Shown here in pieces: positions 1-12,234 of a DNA stretch of 64,000 bases (within the stretch, counting starts at the first letter, position 1; each line of letters begins with the position of its first letter). The position numbers and the translations under genes were made by a program. Below the pieces are notes generated by a model. That model saw only the letters and a list, made by a program, of their open reading frames with translations, made no database searches and was not told the origin of the DNA. Source of the stretch: Lepturacanthus savala (lineage: Eukaryota; Chordata; Actinopteri; Scombriformes; Trichiuridae); assembly GCA_030544235.1 (NCBI GenBank), contig CM060461.1, positions 1,421,949 to 1,485,948 of the forward strand, given 5' to 3'.

Positions 1-395
1 TGTATCCTAAAATCTAAACATTAACAAAGTTCAACAGTCTTGCTTAACCGTGGTTGTTAATGTTCTTTTCTGCCCAAGTCATATTACCAGTCCATGAATG
101 GAAGAAGAAGAGTTGCTCTTTGGTTCTGCTTCCTTGAGATGGCTGCAGATGTTGTTACAGCTCTGGTGTGGTGGAGTAGATCCGTTGTCCGCTGCTGGTT
201 TCTGTCCTGCAGCTTCTCCTGCTGATGAGCAGGAGGACCAGAAGAGAGCGAGTTGGTTGAAGAGAGTTGAGGGAAGAGTGAGTTGAGGAGAGAGCTGGTA
301 AGAGACAAAGGCAGGTGCCTTTATATCTTTGGTGACATCATCCTGAAGGTGTGAAATAAGGTTTCCTGTTGGGGGAAGGATCACAAGTTCCAGGC
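1..395. other. unassigned sequence, GC-richer than its surroundings
   Basis: I see no recognisable gene. On the minus strand there is a TATA-like gatataaaggc at about 325-335, followed by a Ser/Gln-rich reading frame (84-308) and a GT donor-like site near 90. The arrangement resembles the promoter and leader of some fish retroelement and lies just upstream, on the same strand, of a LINE fragment. That is inference only. Confidence 0.25.
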
Positions 396-900
396 TCAGC
401 TAGGCACCTGGATGAAGATGTTTACCACCTTTGTGGGCACAACAACAATAACATCAGTTTTGTCTGAGTTCAGTAGCAGAAAGTTGCAGGTCATCCAGAA
501 TTTTATGACTTGAAGACATGCTTGAAGTTTTGCTAGCTGGTTGGCTTCACTTGGCTTAATTGACAGATACAATTGTGTATCATCTGCATAGAAATTAATC
601 GTGTTTCCTAATAAATTTACCTTAAGGAAGTATATAAAGGGTGAAAAGTATTGTTCTGAGCACAGAACCTTGTGGAACTCCATGTCTAACTTTTGTACGG
701 AAAGAAGAAACATTGTTACATGAAAAAATTGGGAACGATCTTAGATCAGTCCCTGTTATACCAATAAGATGCTCTAGTCTCTGTTGTAGGATCTGATGAT
801 CAATGGTGTCAATTGCAGCACTAAGCTCAAACCGAACAAGAATGGAGATAGAGCCTTTATCTGAAGCATTGAGGATGTCATTTGAAACCTTCACCAGTAC
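396..900 (-). mobile_element. LINE reverse transcriptase fragment (L2/CR1-type)
   Basis: Two overlapping minus-strand frames (622-894 and 396-713) carry the palm of a non-LTR reverse transcriptase. The first reads FELSAAIDTIDHQIL and then GVPQGSVL. The second reads FYADDTQLYLSIKP with the catalytic ADD. The order SAAFDTVDH, GVPQGS, YADDTQLY is typical of L2/Maui-type fish LINEs. The frame shifts between the two blocks and neither end of the ORF is present, so this is a dead fragment inside a probable kcnq3 intron 1. Confidence 0.8.
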
Positions 901-1496
901 CGTCTCTACCGTCTATTCTGTGACGCGTTCTAAATCCTGAGAGATAAAACTTGAAGAAAGTACAGGAAATGAACCATCACACAAGTTCATGAACAACATC
1001 ATCAGCTCTCTGGAAATTTACAGCAACGTTATAGGAATGTTTCTGCTCTTTAGATGGAGCCCATTGTCTGTCATTTACTTATTTATTCATGAGTCTTTTT
1101 AATGTGTATTTTCTCTGAAAGCTGCAGGAGCTGAGTAGCTTCTGCTTTGTTTTCAAAATTCTGCTGAGTCAGGATTTAAACGCTGCATTATTGATGATGT
1201 TTCGAGTCTTGCTGCTGCTCTCACGTGTCGACAGTTTGTAGTTTCTGCTGAGCTCTTCAAGCTGAATTTGGGTTTTGGTTTGATTCATCGTATGAGGCAG
1301 CTGCATCTTGGCTGAAGCTTTGTTTCAGATCCCAGAATAAGATGGTGTTGACTTATTTTTAGTGATGCTTCTGGGCTCGTTAGATTTTTATCTATTGAGA
1401 TCAAACATTTTGGAAAAGCTCTTGATGTCAGACTCCCAGAGGAATCAGGTTTAATTCAGCCTTACGCTTGAATAATAATAATAATAATAATTGCCA
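901..1496. other. no gene seen; short AAT repeat at the end
   Basis: There are no long frames, no splice-framed coding blocks and no known repeat that I recognise. A short (AAT)n run lies at about 1471-1490 and abuts the next element. Confidence 0.4.
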
Positions 1497-1956
1497 TATG
1501 CCAATAATTACTTTCTCTTAATTTTTTTCTAAAAAAGTGGGAAATAATATCTATGTTTTTAAAGTTAGGTGTGAAAAGGGGGCTTTATTTTGAAGGACAC
1601 ATCCTGGTCACATGACCAGGACATCCTGTTTACCAGTCCCTTTTGCTCATGGAGCATCATTGTCTCACAACCAAAGGTAGAACATTTTCACTAAATAAAA
1701 ACTCAAACTTGAATTTAATTCAATTTTTAATTCAATTTTTCGTATAATTTTTTATAATATGCTAAAATAGATTTGTTGCCATACAGCAACAATATGCAAA
1801 TATGTGAAACCTAAGAGTCCTATTGACTTATATAGCAACTATATAGAAACTATCCTGAACTTTTTCTTATATTTCTATTATTTAGGTCATTTTAAGAAAT
1901 AAAAGCATTCCAAACTTTTTTAAACATGTGTAAGTAATATTTCATGCAATTGAGGG
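1497..1956. mobile_element. piggyBac-like MITE, family B, left end truncated
   Basis: The right end reads ATGCAATTGAGGG followed by TTAA (1957-1960). Internal blocks include TTGCCATA palindromes, a CATCCTGGTCACATGACC segment and AATATTTCATGCAA. They match copies at 12235, 26554, 28697 and 46438. Intact family ends read CCCTCTATTGCAT next to TTAA, as expected for piggyBac-type elements. There is no coding capacity, so the copy is non-autonomous. Confidence 0.6.
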
Positions 1957-1960
1957 TTAA

Positions 1961-2600
1961 ATAAAGATTAATATAGAATATTTTACAATAAATATGATTT
2001 TATTGCAGAACTTTCTATGAATGCTTTTATTTTAATTTATTGACCAAGGTATAAGTGATCATAGACTCACTGGTGGGCGTTGAAGGTCCACCTCCTGTGA
2101 TTAACTCTTACATAAAATATTACTACCTGTGTAGTTATCAGATAAACAAGCAGCAGCAGAAAAATCCCTTTAGAAGCTGTCGAAACAGTAAAAGCTTAGC
2201 TGAAAACAAACAAACACTTGAGGAGACGCAGCTGCAGAGAAACACTCAGCTGCTGCAGTTTCTCATTAACTGTCGATTACATCTCTACACTGAAAAATTA
2301 AATTCATTAGACTTTGTTGTAAGTGCAAAAAAAGACAAAAAGAAATGTTGATGAAAATTTCATTGCATATTAAAATGAATGAAGATTGAAGATTGGAATC
2401 TGAATCAAAATCTGACTGAATCTGTCTGACAGCCTGTCTATCTGTAGTGTTTTTGTTTTGCAGCCTGGCAGCTGTGATTGTTTTCTTTCACTTTTAAGAG
2501 AATTAATCTGCTCTGTGTGGTCTGGTCTGTGACAGACATACAGGATTTATCAACCATTTATTGATTTAATTCTTTAAAAAGAATTATAAGAATCCTGTCT
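1961..2600. other. no gene seen
   Basis: AT-rich sequence. An open frame of 98 codons at 2055-2351 has no recognisable domain and ordinary intronic composition, so I do not call it a gene. Confidence 0.4.
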
Positions 2601-2945
2601 GGGTGACACAGTGGTACAGTGGGTAGTGCTATTGCCTCACAGCAAAATGGTCGCAGGTTCTAGTCCTGGGTCTGGGATCTTTCTGTGTGGAGTTTCATGT
2701 TCTCCCGTGTCTGCTGGGTTTTGTCCAGGTTCTCCAGCTCCTTCCCACAGTCCACAAATATGGTGAGGTTAATTGGTGACTCTAAATTGCTCCTAGGTGT
2801 GAGTGAATGGTATGTGTGCTCCATGATAGGCTGGTGACCATCTGGGGCGTATCCCTGCCCCTCACCTTTAATGTGCTGGGATTGGCTCCAGCAGACCATG
2901 TGACCCTAATGAGGAGTAAACGGGTATAGAAGATGAATGAATGAA
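2601..2945 (+). repeat. tRNA-headed fish SINE, family D
   Basis: It starts GGGTGACACAGTGGTACAGTGG and has a B-box-like GGTTCTAGTCC. The body with CTTTCTGTGTGGAGTTT, CCACAGTCCA, CTCTAAATTGC and GGCTGGTGACCATCTGG is shared with copies at 12321 (-), 16838, 30232 and 42973 (-). The repeat is very common in teleost genomes. The tail ends in short GAATGAATGA repeats. Confidence 0.7.
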
Positions 2946-3479
2946 GAATCCTGTCATCTTCTGATGCTGTTTTCTATTCTCACTGCTATCTTCACATCTT
3001 TCCGAAAAGCTCCCGGAGAAAATAAAAAGAAGGTTAGCAGTCTTAAAGATGCCGTGTAGCATCTACTGATCAGTATTTATTTAACTGGGGCTTGATTTTT
3101 GCGTCAGCTGACATTTGGAAGGACGTCTGTGGATCTTGGTGTCGTCTGGTTCAGAGGAAACGGCTTCAGGGTCAGCAGAGTTAGAGTCCATTCCCAAGCA
3201 CATGACACATCACTATCATATTAAAAGCGTTATATCCCGATACATAAAGGATTAATGACATGTCATTTCTATAAATATATGATGCTTACACTATATTTGG
3301 CCTAAATAACCGAGGCCATGTGTGCCTCATCATCATCATCATGGTCTCCACTCCACAAACTTTGCTTTCTTTCTTCAGATGAATTTTAGTTTTTTGGGAG
3401 CAAAAATACCAAAAATGTGCTGGTTGTGGCTTCTCTGGAGTGAACTGCTTCTGGTGCGCTGACAGTAATATTTATCAAT
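2946..3479. other. no gene seen
   Basis: No coding block or recognisable repeat. A short ATC run lies at about 3329-3342. Confidence 0.35.
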
Positions 3480-3790
3480 ATTTCCTGACATTTTATAGAC
3501 AAAACATTCAATTGATTAATTAGAGCTGCATCAATTAATCGATTAATCAATTAATTGCCAGATATATCATTAATCGCTAACTAATTTATAATCTATATAA
3601 ATCATTATTGTTTATATAATACTTTTATAATTATAGTATAAAGGATTTGAGTCATTTTTGAGACAGAAAAGTCCAAATTCTCTGGTTCCAGCTTCTCTTC
3701 TCTGATTATTTTCTATAATAGTAAACTGATGATCATTTTAGGTTGAATCTTCAGTTTTGAGAAACAGTGATCAACATTTACACCAATTTA
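3480..3790. repeat. interspersed repeat, family C
   Basis: It contains ATTAATCGATTAATCAATTAAT, then TCCAAATTCTCTGGTTCCAG, TCTGATTATTTTCT and AAACTGATGATC, in the same order as copies at 11515 (reverse), 26976, 31222, 55405 and 60605. The ATCGATTAAT-rich ends are inverted, which suggests a MITE. It has no coding capacity. Confidence 0.6.
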
Positions 3791-4547
3791 TTAATTGTAT
3801 TAATCTATTGTATTCTATCAAAATAGTCATTTGCACCACAAGGAAATGCCAGGAACTACCTAATAACTGCAGGTCCAAGCTTGTATACAAAGTAAAGTTT
3901 ACAAGTGATGAGACAATGTCAGCACTTCCTATGTCTGTCATTTTAAAATAAGAGCTTTTTTAATCTTATAATTTTAGTGGTCTATAGAGCATGGTGGAAA
4001 CTTACTGTTACAGAGCAAATCTGTTACAGAAAGCCATCCCAATCTGGTGGTACATGTCCACTCTATATACCATAAGATCAAAGCAATCACCAGGACAACA
4101 AAGACATTTTAATACGAACAAAGAGGAAGAAAGAGAACAAAGAGAAAAGGAAGAAAGTTTCATTTCAGGTAACAGCAAGGAGGTTCCCACCTAATGGAGG
4201 AAAGGCCAATTGAAATTCAAGTAACCTACAGTTGCATTTGGTCTACTCTAAACAAAGAAAGAGGCATCCTGTTTTCAAAATTAATGTAGTTACATTTCAT
4301 CTAATCAATTTTACATCCACCAGCAGACAAACTTAGCAGGAGTTAGAAACAATAATAATTGTAATAACAAAAAGGTCAACTCTGCATGGGTCAGGAAAGA
4401 CAGAAACAGATTTGTCATTCTTTATCAGCTGGCTCAATGAAAACCCAGTCAACAGTCTTTAATGAAAGTAAAGCATCACTTTACAGTAGGGGTGTAAAGA
4501 TTCATTTTAACTTGGATGTGATTCAAGGGATTTACTGCTTCATTTAG
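3791..4547. other. no gene seen
   Basis: AT-rich intronic-type sequence. The small frames at 3991-4194 are lysine/glutamate-rich low-complexity purine tracts with no domain. Confidence 0.35.
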
Positions 4548-4712
4548 ACCAGGGGTAGTGACCCTGGTCCTAGAGAGCCACAGTGGGTGCAAGTTTTTGT
4601 TCCAATCAAGGATTAACACACCTGATTTACTAATGAAGGTCCTAATCAAGGAGTCCAGTGGTTGATTAGTAGAATCAGGTGTGTTAATGCTTGGATGGAG
4701 ATACAGGGCAGG
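4548..4712. repeat. interspersed repeat, family E
   Basis: It begins CCAGGGGTAGTGACCCTGG and runs through GTTCCAATCAAGG, CACACCTGATT and TAGTAGAATCAGGTGTGTTA. The same blocks recur at 31500-31632 and 34330-34520, so this is a dispersed teleost repeat of unassigned class. Confidence 0.55.
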
Positions 4713-5239
4713 TGTGTCTGGAGCCTTGCTCCAGAGAGGGATCAGCCCCGCCCCTCTGCCTGCACCTGCTGACAGGGAAAGGGAGGGGGAGAGATCAGCA
4801 GACCAGACCAGATAACACCAGAACCATGGCAAGCTTTCAAATTTCATTTAAATTAAGTGCAATCAACATATCTTGAGGTTGAATTAACAGAAAGCTTACC
4901 TTCTGTTATTTCTCCAACATATATTACAAATTCGTCAAAAGTTTATTGAAAAGAATCAGTGATATACATGACAAGTTAAAATAGTGTTGAATTCACAAAG
5001 ATGCATTAATTTAGCTCATAGTTTAATTGCTTGATTTGATTATTTGATTGTTTATGGTGTATCCTTGCCTCTTTCCCACAGTATGGGGCCTGGCTCTAGC
5101 AGAAAATGAACTGATTGATGGATGGATATACATCAAGTATATACAAGTTAAATGAGTGTTTTTAAATCTGTCAAATATGATTCCAATATCCATTATCAAT
5201 TCTATGTAACCACTATCTGCTTATATATTATAAGACCTA
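4713..5239. other. no gene; one SINE tail fragment
   Basis: At 5055-5130 there is a short, diverged piece of the family D tail (GTGTATCCTTGCCTC, then GGCTCTAGCAGA and GATGGATGG). The rest shows nothing recognisable. Confidence 0.4.
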
Positions 5240-5345
5240 GACATGGATGTATAGTAAGTCCCCAAAAAGCATTTTTTCCCATAGATGTCAATAGTAAAAG
5301 AGAAGTCTGTAAAACTGATGACAGAACACCCCCAGCTATAACCTG
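5240..5345. repeat. short repeat, family F
   Basis: The block CCCAAAAAGCATTTTTTCCC, followed by ATAGATGTCAATAGTAAAAG, is the near reverse complement of 45294-45342 in this window. It is an interspersed repeat of unknown class. Confidence 0.45.
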
Positions 5346-5554
5346 TTAATTACTAATCTTTTTATTCTATATTTTTAAGTCATGGATTTTTTATGTGTCT
5401 AAAACCTTTCTAATGGCCTGAAAAGCTCTGGAAATGTCTCTATTCCCAGTGTGACGTCACTGCTGTGTGACACAGCAAGGGGGAGCATTATGGGAGGTAA
5501 CTCTACTGATCAGTCTCTATGGGTCACATAATGTGGAAATAACTTGCCTTTGTC

Positions 5555-5815
5555 ATCAATTCTGTTCATATGGAATTTATGGACAGAATTTCTAGGTGTA
5601 GCCAGGGCATTGAGGGGCTGCAGTTCAGTTGCCTCAGGATTTTGTGGACCTGTTGTCTTTATCGGACTGTGACCTTCAGCTCTCACTGGAGCGGTTCAGT
5701 CAAGTGTAAAGTGGCTGGGATGAAAATCAGCACCTCCATATCTAAGGCCATGGTTCTCATCCGGAAAAAGGTGGAATCTCAACCCCCAAGGATGAGATCC
5801 TGCTGAAATTGTGAA
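5555..5815 (+). mobile_element. LINE reverse transcriptase fragment, degenerate
   Basis: The frame 5570-5806 reads FMDRISRCSQGIEGLQFSCLR, then TVTFSSHWSGS, then AGMKISTSISKAMVL. This is the RISRRSQGVEG...FADDV...AGMRISTSKSEAMVL block of a common fish non-LTR retrotransposon, with the FADD catalytic core corrupted. A sister fragment lies on the minus strand at 33819-34130. Inactive. Confidence 0.7.
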
Positions 5816-6143
5816 TACACGTGGTCGAAATAAGTTGCTGCGACCTACTTGGGGTCATGTGAGTTTCTCTGCTGGAGAATCTGCAAGTCTGAGCCCACAA
5901 ACTGTAACCATGCCCACAAACTCACAGCTGACTCCAGACATTTCTGAATCTCTGCTTCACACTTTGATCCACAAACACAAAACATATGTTTCCATTATAC
6001 TCTCAGAGTAGAAGTACTCATAATCTTGTATTTTTGGAAAAGTAGAAAATACATCATTACAAGTTAAATACCAACTTCAGCAACTAGTATTGAGTATTAA
6101 GTATTGAGACTTGATGTAGTATTGCAATAAATGTTCTAAAGTA
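5816..6143. other. no gene seen
   Basis: Nothing recognisable. The sequence ends in the TA that abuts the next element. Confidence 0.35.
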
Positions 6144-7033
6144 GGGTGATATCAGGTAAATTGGGCCACTTTCTGGTAAATCACTTGGGACAATAACACA
6201 ATACCAAATATGCCTTTTCCGTGTATATTTATGATTAATAATTAGTGTTTCTGATTATTTTGTGTTGGAATTATGTATATATAATATGGAAATGTAATTA
6301 TTTAGGAGCTATAAATCTTGAAACATTTGGTGTGCCAATTTTTTTCACATGGGCGTTTTCAGCAAAAATGGTCAATTTCATCAGGTAAAATGGGCTAGTG
6401 AAAATGACAAATTCAAAATTAATTCAGCATCAATTTTAATGTTAAGACACAATTTCTCAGAACCAGATAACTTTTAAAATGCATTAAACAAGCTCATATT
6501 GCTGCTATTAAAACAAGAACAGATCAGTTATGTGTTGTACACACATGCTAACACACCTATGTATACAACCTACTGTTCATGTTTTAGCTGAACCACGTCA
6601 TACACATCATACACATGTGTTTGTGAGTGACACAGAGGGTTAGGCCCATTTTAGCTGAAACCATGGAGCCCATTTTATCTTAGGGGGTTAAGGTAAATTG
6701 GGCCACCAAGATAAACATCACTTTTACAAAGATTATGTTAATATATCAAAGTAACAGCATTATTTCTGATGGATGCCACCAAAACAGATATCATGCATAG
6801 TTTTTATGTGCATATTTGTTTTTTTAATAGATCTATCATCCTTATAATAGTTTAGTTAGTCATACCAGGCTACTTACCATGTACATTTCTGGTTCACTAT
6901 AGATTTGAAGTATTGTCTCATCACCATAGAAACCATAAACTAATCAAATCACCTGTTACAAGTCAACCACAGTTATATCAACAGTTTCTAATCCTTTATA
7001 GTCATTGACTAATAAATTTACCTGATATCACCC
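6144..7033. mobile_element. TIR element, family A, full-length copy
   Basis: The ends are inverted (GGGTGATATCAGGTAAATTG on the left, ACCTGATATCACCC on the right), and TA flanks both sides (6142-6143 and 7034-7035). Internal blocks such as CACTTGGGACAATAACAC, ATTTCTGATGGATGCCA and CATGTACATTTCTGGTTCA are shared with copies at 20215, 27895, 29955 and 62715 (reverse). No transposase frame is present. The TA flanks suggest a Tc1/mariner-like or other TA-targeting MITE of about 890 bp. Confidence 0.7.
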
Positions 7034-8940
7034 TATTATGTACTATACTATACATGATTTCCTTTTACGTTAACTACATCAAGCTCATAATACTTATCTA
7101 CTTAAAATAATTGGAAATACTAAAGTAAATTTCAGAATTGTACAACAATTAGTCTTTTCTCCTCCCTCCCTCCCCTCTCTGTTTCTGTCTGTTCCTACTC
7201 CTGTCACCGCTGTGTCTCTGTGGACGACAGGACTTGTTCCTTATTTCTGTGATGTGAGGAAACGTAGCTCAGGATCCATGTGTTTAATCTTTTAATCTTC
7301 AAAGCAATGTTCTCTGGCTCTGTCCCACGTTTAAACATATATTCAGATTTTACAAGAATATAATCATTCTGGCTATGTGACATGAGTTTATCAGGGTTTA
7401 GAAAACTGATACTATAAAAGTAAAGTTCTATTAATATTGTTCTTTCTTATATTTCTTTTAGAGTTTTTGTTCCATTTCTCCTACTGACTTTGGGAAAAGT
7501 CAGTCAGTCAGTCATCTTCTATACCTGCTTATTCATATATTAAAATGACTCAAATTAATTAATCAATTAGAAAAATTGTTGGCGATCAATGTAATAGTTG
7601 CCAACTAATCAATGAATCAACTGATTTTTGCATATATTCTACATTTATCTGGAGCTTTACGTCCTTTAAAATGAAGATTTGACCCAAAACAATATATTTC
7701 GGTCTGGGACCTTTCTGTGTGGAGTGTGCATGTTCTCCCTGTGTCTGCATTGGTTTTCACTTAACTAAACCAAATATATAAATCAATAATCAAAGTAGTT
7801 AGTAATTAATGTGATCGTTGACAACTAATTGATTAAGCAGCTTTAAACTCTTTTGGGAAAGTGTGAGGCAACACTTTTCTTGCTTGATTCTACATATTAA
7901 ACCATAAACTGTGTTCCTGATTACTCAGGTTTGAATGGTTTAGTAAAGTGGGGAACATGAAGTTGAAGACATGAACATGAACATGAAGGCAGGTGAAGAA
8001 GAAGAAGAAATACAAAAAGAAGAACAAGAAGACTCTTAATTTGAATCCTCATCTCACATGGTGATGACTGAACTGATAGTTCAGTCTCTGCAGTGTTTGT
8101 CTCCTGAATCGATGAGGCCTACTGAGCAGCTTTATTGACATGTTGACCTGCTGCAGTGCGTCATGTTGGATGTAGATTTCAGCTTCATGCTGACCTGCAT
8201 GAAAACTGTTTTTTAATCAATTTGATCGCTTGCAGGGATGTTGACCTGCTTTGCTGGTTTTGTTTGTTACCGACATTCAATCGTTTGCAAAGTTAAAAGA
8301 AACAATATATCAGAATGAAGGGCAGAAGAGGTCTTAGTTTGAGATTGAGGTGATCAACTTTTCAACGTCTGCTGTGATGAATCATCTGTCCTGTTACACT
8401 TCATATCACTGTCTGAGCTGCTGCCTTCACTCTGCACTCTGTTCACCTCACGTTCTTAGAGGTAAATTATCAATCAGTTCCAGCTTATGCTGTTTTCACT
8501 TTATTCATGAAATGTTTGAACAAATATTTAAATATTCATAATTATTTATTTAATATATATAATTGATTTACTTAAACACAAACATTTCTTCAGATATTGA
8601 ATTTGCTGAAAGAAAAAAAAAGATTAAATTAAGTTTAAGTGCAACAACTTGTCATATATGAGAAGCTGGAACCAGAGAACATAATAATAACATAATATAT
8701 ATATAGTATTATAATAATACTATATTAATAATACTATTAACATATAATAATATATAGAGGAGGCATATTTAGTGTGTATGAAGGAGATAATGTAGAGGAG
8801 GTGTCTGTATAGAGGGGATAATGTGGAGGAGGTGTCTGTATAGAGGAGATAATATAGATGAGATAATATGGTACAATAAACATGAAAAAACACATGCAGA
8901 CACATGATCAACAAAAAATTGCAGCTGATAATTGATTTAC
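7034..8940. other. no gene; scattered repeat scraps
   Basis: A family C scrap lies at about 7500-7640 (and 7790-7850) and a family D scrap (GGGACCTTTCTGTGTGGAG) at about 7707-7745. AT-rich dinucleotide stretches lie near 8695-8760. A degenerate GGAGATAATGTAGAGGAGGTGTCTGTATAGAG tandem repeat (about 30-33 bp, two to three units; given in pieces GGAGATAATGTAGAGGAGG and TGTCTGTATAGAG) is at about 8756-8870. No coding evidence. Confidence 0.4.
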
Positions 8941-9617
8941 CCCTCCTGGAGCTGCCACCTTATCGCGGTGGAGGGGTTTGCGTGTTCCAATGATCCCAGG
9001 AGCAATGTTGTCCGGGGCTTATGCCCCTGGTAGGGTCACCCATAGTAATCAGGTCCTGGGTGAGGGACCAGACGAAGTGCAGCTCAAAACCTCCTGATGA
9101 AGAAGAAGTTAACCCTGCCTGGGTGTGGGTTACCGGGGCCCCCCTTTGGAGCCAGGCCTGGGGGAGGGGTTCGGGTGCAAGTGTCTGGTGACCGGGCCTT
9201 TGCTCACGGGGCCCGGCCGGGCTTAGCCCGAAGCGGTGACGTGGGTCCCCCTCCCCATGGACTAACCACCCGTGGGGGTGGGCCACAGGGGGAGGATGCA
9301 GAGAGAGTTGGGTGGCAGTTGGAGGCGGGGACCCTGGCGGTCCGACCCCCGGCTGGTGCGCGAGGTTGAGAGGTACCGACTAGATATAGTCGGGCTCGCC
9401 TCGACGCACAGTGTGGGCTCCGGAACCATTTTCCTCGAGAGGGGCTGGATTCTCTACCACTCTGGAGTTGCCCCCAGTGAGAGGCGCAGAGCTGGGGTGG
9501 GAATGCTTGTATCCCCCCCGGCTTGGTGACTGTACTTTGGGGTTCGCCCCGGTGGATGAGAGGGTAGCCTCCCTCCGCTTTCGGGTGGCGAACTTCATTA
9601 CCACAATACTGCACTAA
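8941..9617 (+). mobile_element. LINE 5' region and endonuclease-domain fragment
   Basis: This is a GC-rich island unlike its neighbours. The leader CTGGAGCTGCCACCTTATCG and the frame REVERYRLDIVGLASTHSVG, then SGTIFLERGW and SERRRAGVGMLV, match the start of the AP-endonuclease domain of a widespread fish non-LTR retrotransposon. A frame change after 9529 continues as APVDERVASLRFRV. The copy stops after about 80 endonuclease residues and is inactive. The sharp composition edge at 9617 marks the insertion limit. Confidence 0.75.
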
Positions 9618-9731
9618 ATTTACATAGATACAATAGGTGTTCTTCTTTTACATGCTAAAATGATAAATGAGATGCTCCTGCAACAGAAATAAATTCCTTA
9701 CAAAACATTCCACCTAACACTAAGAGAGGAG

Positions 9732-9792
9732 ACACACGCACACACACACGCACACACACACACACACATACACACACACACACACACACACA
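9732..9792. repeat. (CA)n microsatellite
   Basis: About 60 bp of CA repeats with a few CG and TA interruptions. Confidence 0.95.
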
Positions 9793-11514
9793 ATGTCACA
9801 GCTCACCAAAAGTGATATGTGCACGTGGTTATCATGGGAAACAAACTGTTAAAAGCAGCAGGAATAGCTTCTTCACAGCCTGGATGTTGGAGTCATAAAT
9901 GTGAGTTAGACGGCAGCATCAGCTGAGATCTGAGCATGAACAGGCGGGAACAGTTGGGTTCATTTATGTGCGATTACACAAAGAATCTGTGTGACTGTCA
10001 CTGCAGAACTCATCTATCTGCTGTAAACATCCAGACAGAACTGAAGAGTAGAAGTGTCAGTCTGGGTAAAATATGACTTCATTTCTCAAACAGAAGTTAA
10101 ACTAAAAATGTCCTTTATGAGTCTCAGTGTGTTTTTATGTTCTGTGGAAGCATAGTGTGAAGCTTTTGGACTCAGTGTTTCATTCTTTCTGAATGTGACT
10201 CAGCATCATGTGTTTGATCACTTTATATACAATATAACCCACATTTACCAGCAAACAAACAGGTGTCATGTGTTGCACCACGACAGCGTCCTGCTGGTTC
10301 CACCTTCACACCTCCACAATACAAAATAAAAAAAAAACAATAAAAAAAAAAACAATACACAATACATAAATATTGCTTAGACATGGTGAAAAAGCCAGAG
10401 CTATAATAATCATAATATCCATGATAAACTACTACTTATTTTATGATTGTGAATTCACACAGAACCTGTCGGCTGTATCTATATTTATATTTCTAAGTAC
10501 AGAGCAGAATAAAATAGCAGAACAAAATGCAGACGCTGCTGCAGACGCTTTAACAGTCATTGTTTACTCTCCGTCTGCTGCAAACCTCTGAGGAACCAGC
10601 CACACACACACACCACATCCTCTGGCTCCCAAAACCAGCCAATCACAGCACACCATGCACACACTAGCTTGAACCCGCTTGCCTTGCCACGGAAACACAC
10701 ACATACACAAGGTATGACTGGTGATCCCTGATGGGGGGCTGGTGAGCAGGTGTCGCCATGGTGATTCAGAGCCAGGGATACTCCAGCGAGAACGGAGCAA
10801 ACAGCTGTTGCCATGGAGACACAGAATGCATGTCATCCATCCTGCGGGGGGGTGGGGGGGTGGGGGGCAGGGTGGTACAGCAGGTGATACAGCAGCTTGT
10901 CACTGTGCTGCAGCTGCTGCAGTACAGGGTCGTCACCAAAGTCCTGAGTCAACTAATCATCAGACTGATTGTGTCTCAGCTGCTATTTAATTCTTTTTTA
11001 TTTATTTTATTTTAAAACCAATGGGCTGATTCTGGAGAAACATGGTAGTCAGATGTAGAAGTGTTCTAAATTTGAGGTGGATGGATCACACTTGAAATGA
11101 AAATGAAATCTACAGTGTTTTTTGTGTTTTAGTGGCTCCTGCTGGACAGTAGAATGTTAACACCTGAATGAGCAGTCGACAGATTTCTGTTGGTGATTTG
11201 GATTGAAACACCCTGATAGTTTCTGAAATATAGACGCTTATTGGTTGGGCTTCACATCTGTTGTCAGGTAGAACACTGACCTTTGACCTCAGAGAAGCTC
11301 TGAGTGACCTTCTACTTTATATTGTATTCATATTGTCTATGAATCATGTTTTTCTTCTGGTTAGTTAGTTAGCTGCTTTCTTCCTGGGAGCTGTTTGGAT
11401 TTTTCTTTATTTGTCGTCTTGTCACCAAAACTGTTGGATCCAAACCAACAATGAACCATTGTATTGTCTGTGTAACCAAAGCTTGATAAAACTTCTTCCT
11501 CCTTCCTTCTTAAT
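9793..11514. other. no gene; a candidate regulatory island inside
   Basis: No splice-framed coding sequence. The stretch 10560-10990 is GC-richer and repeat-free, with two RFX-like sites and a G-quadruplex motif (separate entry). The 85-90-codon frames here overlap on both strands and carry no domain. Confidence 0.4.
10752..10872. promoter_or_regulatory. candidate regulatory cluster: two RFX-like X-boxes and a G4 motif
   Basis: GTCGCCATGGTGAT (10752-10765) and GTTGCCATGGAGAC (10807-10820) each carry a near-consensus RFX half-site around CCATGG and are spaced 55 bp apart. They are followed at 10846-10872 by G-runs of 7, 7, 6 and 3 separated by 1-2 nt, a canonical strong G-quadruplex. Sequence motif evidence only; function is not shown. 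Confidence 0.35.
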
Positions 11515-11825
11515 GACTATTTTGATAGTTGATTAATCATTGAAATGATTAATTGGTTAGTTTTGGGTTCATGAAATGGTGTAAAACAATTATCAGTGTT
11601 TCCCAAAGCTGAATTCAACCTAAAATGTATTTTTTTGTCCAGACCAACAGTCCACAACCCAAAGATCATCAGTTTACTGAAGAAAATAATCAGAAAAGAG
11701 AAACTGGAAACAGAGAATTTGTCAGTTTTCTTCTTAAAATGACTCAAAGTAATTAATCGATTATGAAAATAGTTGTTGATTAATGTCATAGTTGGCAACT
11801 AATCAACAAATCAATGCATTTTTAC
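11515..11825. repeat. interspersed repeat, family C (reverse orientation)
   Basis: It contains ATTGGTTAGTTTTGGG, CCAACAGTCCACAACCC, GATCATCAGTTTACT and TAATTAATCGATTATG, the reverse complement of the blocks at 26976 and 55405. The ends are inverted and ATTAAT-rich. Confidence 0.6.
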
Positions 11826-12234
11826 TAATAACTGCATCATGGTTTCAGTCTATAGAAAGTATCTGGTATGGACTTAGTAAAGTTGCCCACATGTAGGTGA
11901 TTTTATTGTCTTTCACATAGTTTCTGCCAGCATTTACTCGTGAATGTACAAGCCTCTCCGTCTACCTTTATTATATCTGTGATTGTTTCCTCTGAGAGCT
12001 GCTGCTTCCTGTCCGTGTGCATCACTCGTCTCTGCTGGACCGACGTTGCTCTTACACCACACTATGTTCCAGGATTATTGAGCGGCAGCAGCCTGATGGC
12101 CAAGGTTAGAGCGCTGTGATTTCCCAGAGCTATCAAGTGGACATCATGTGTCATCACACCGTAATGAACCTCAGCTTTACTTCAGAGAAGACATAAGAGA
12201 GTCTGAGACTGAAACCAGCTGACAAACATCTAGT
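11826..12234. other. no gene seen
   Basis: Nothing recognisable beyond ordinary intronic sequence. Confidence 0.35.

Noticed and set aside
2055..2351. 98-codon frame in intron 1
   Set aside because: No domain, ordinary AT-rich composition, no splice-phase partner.
10557..11015. Several 85-90-codon frames on both strands
   Set aside because: Mutually overlapping, Cys/Trp/Val-rich from CA and G repeats, no recognisable protein family.
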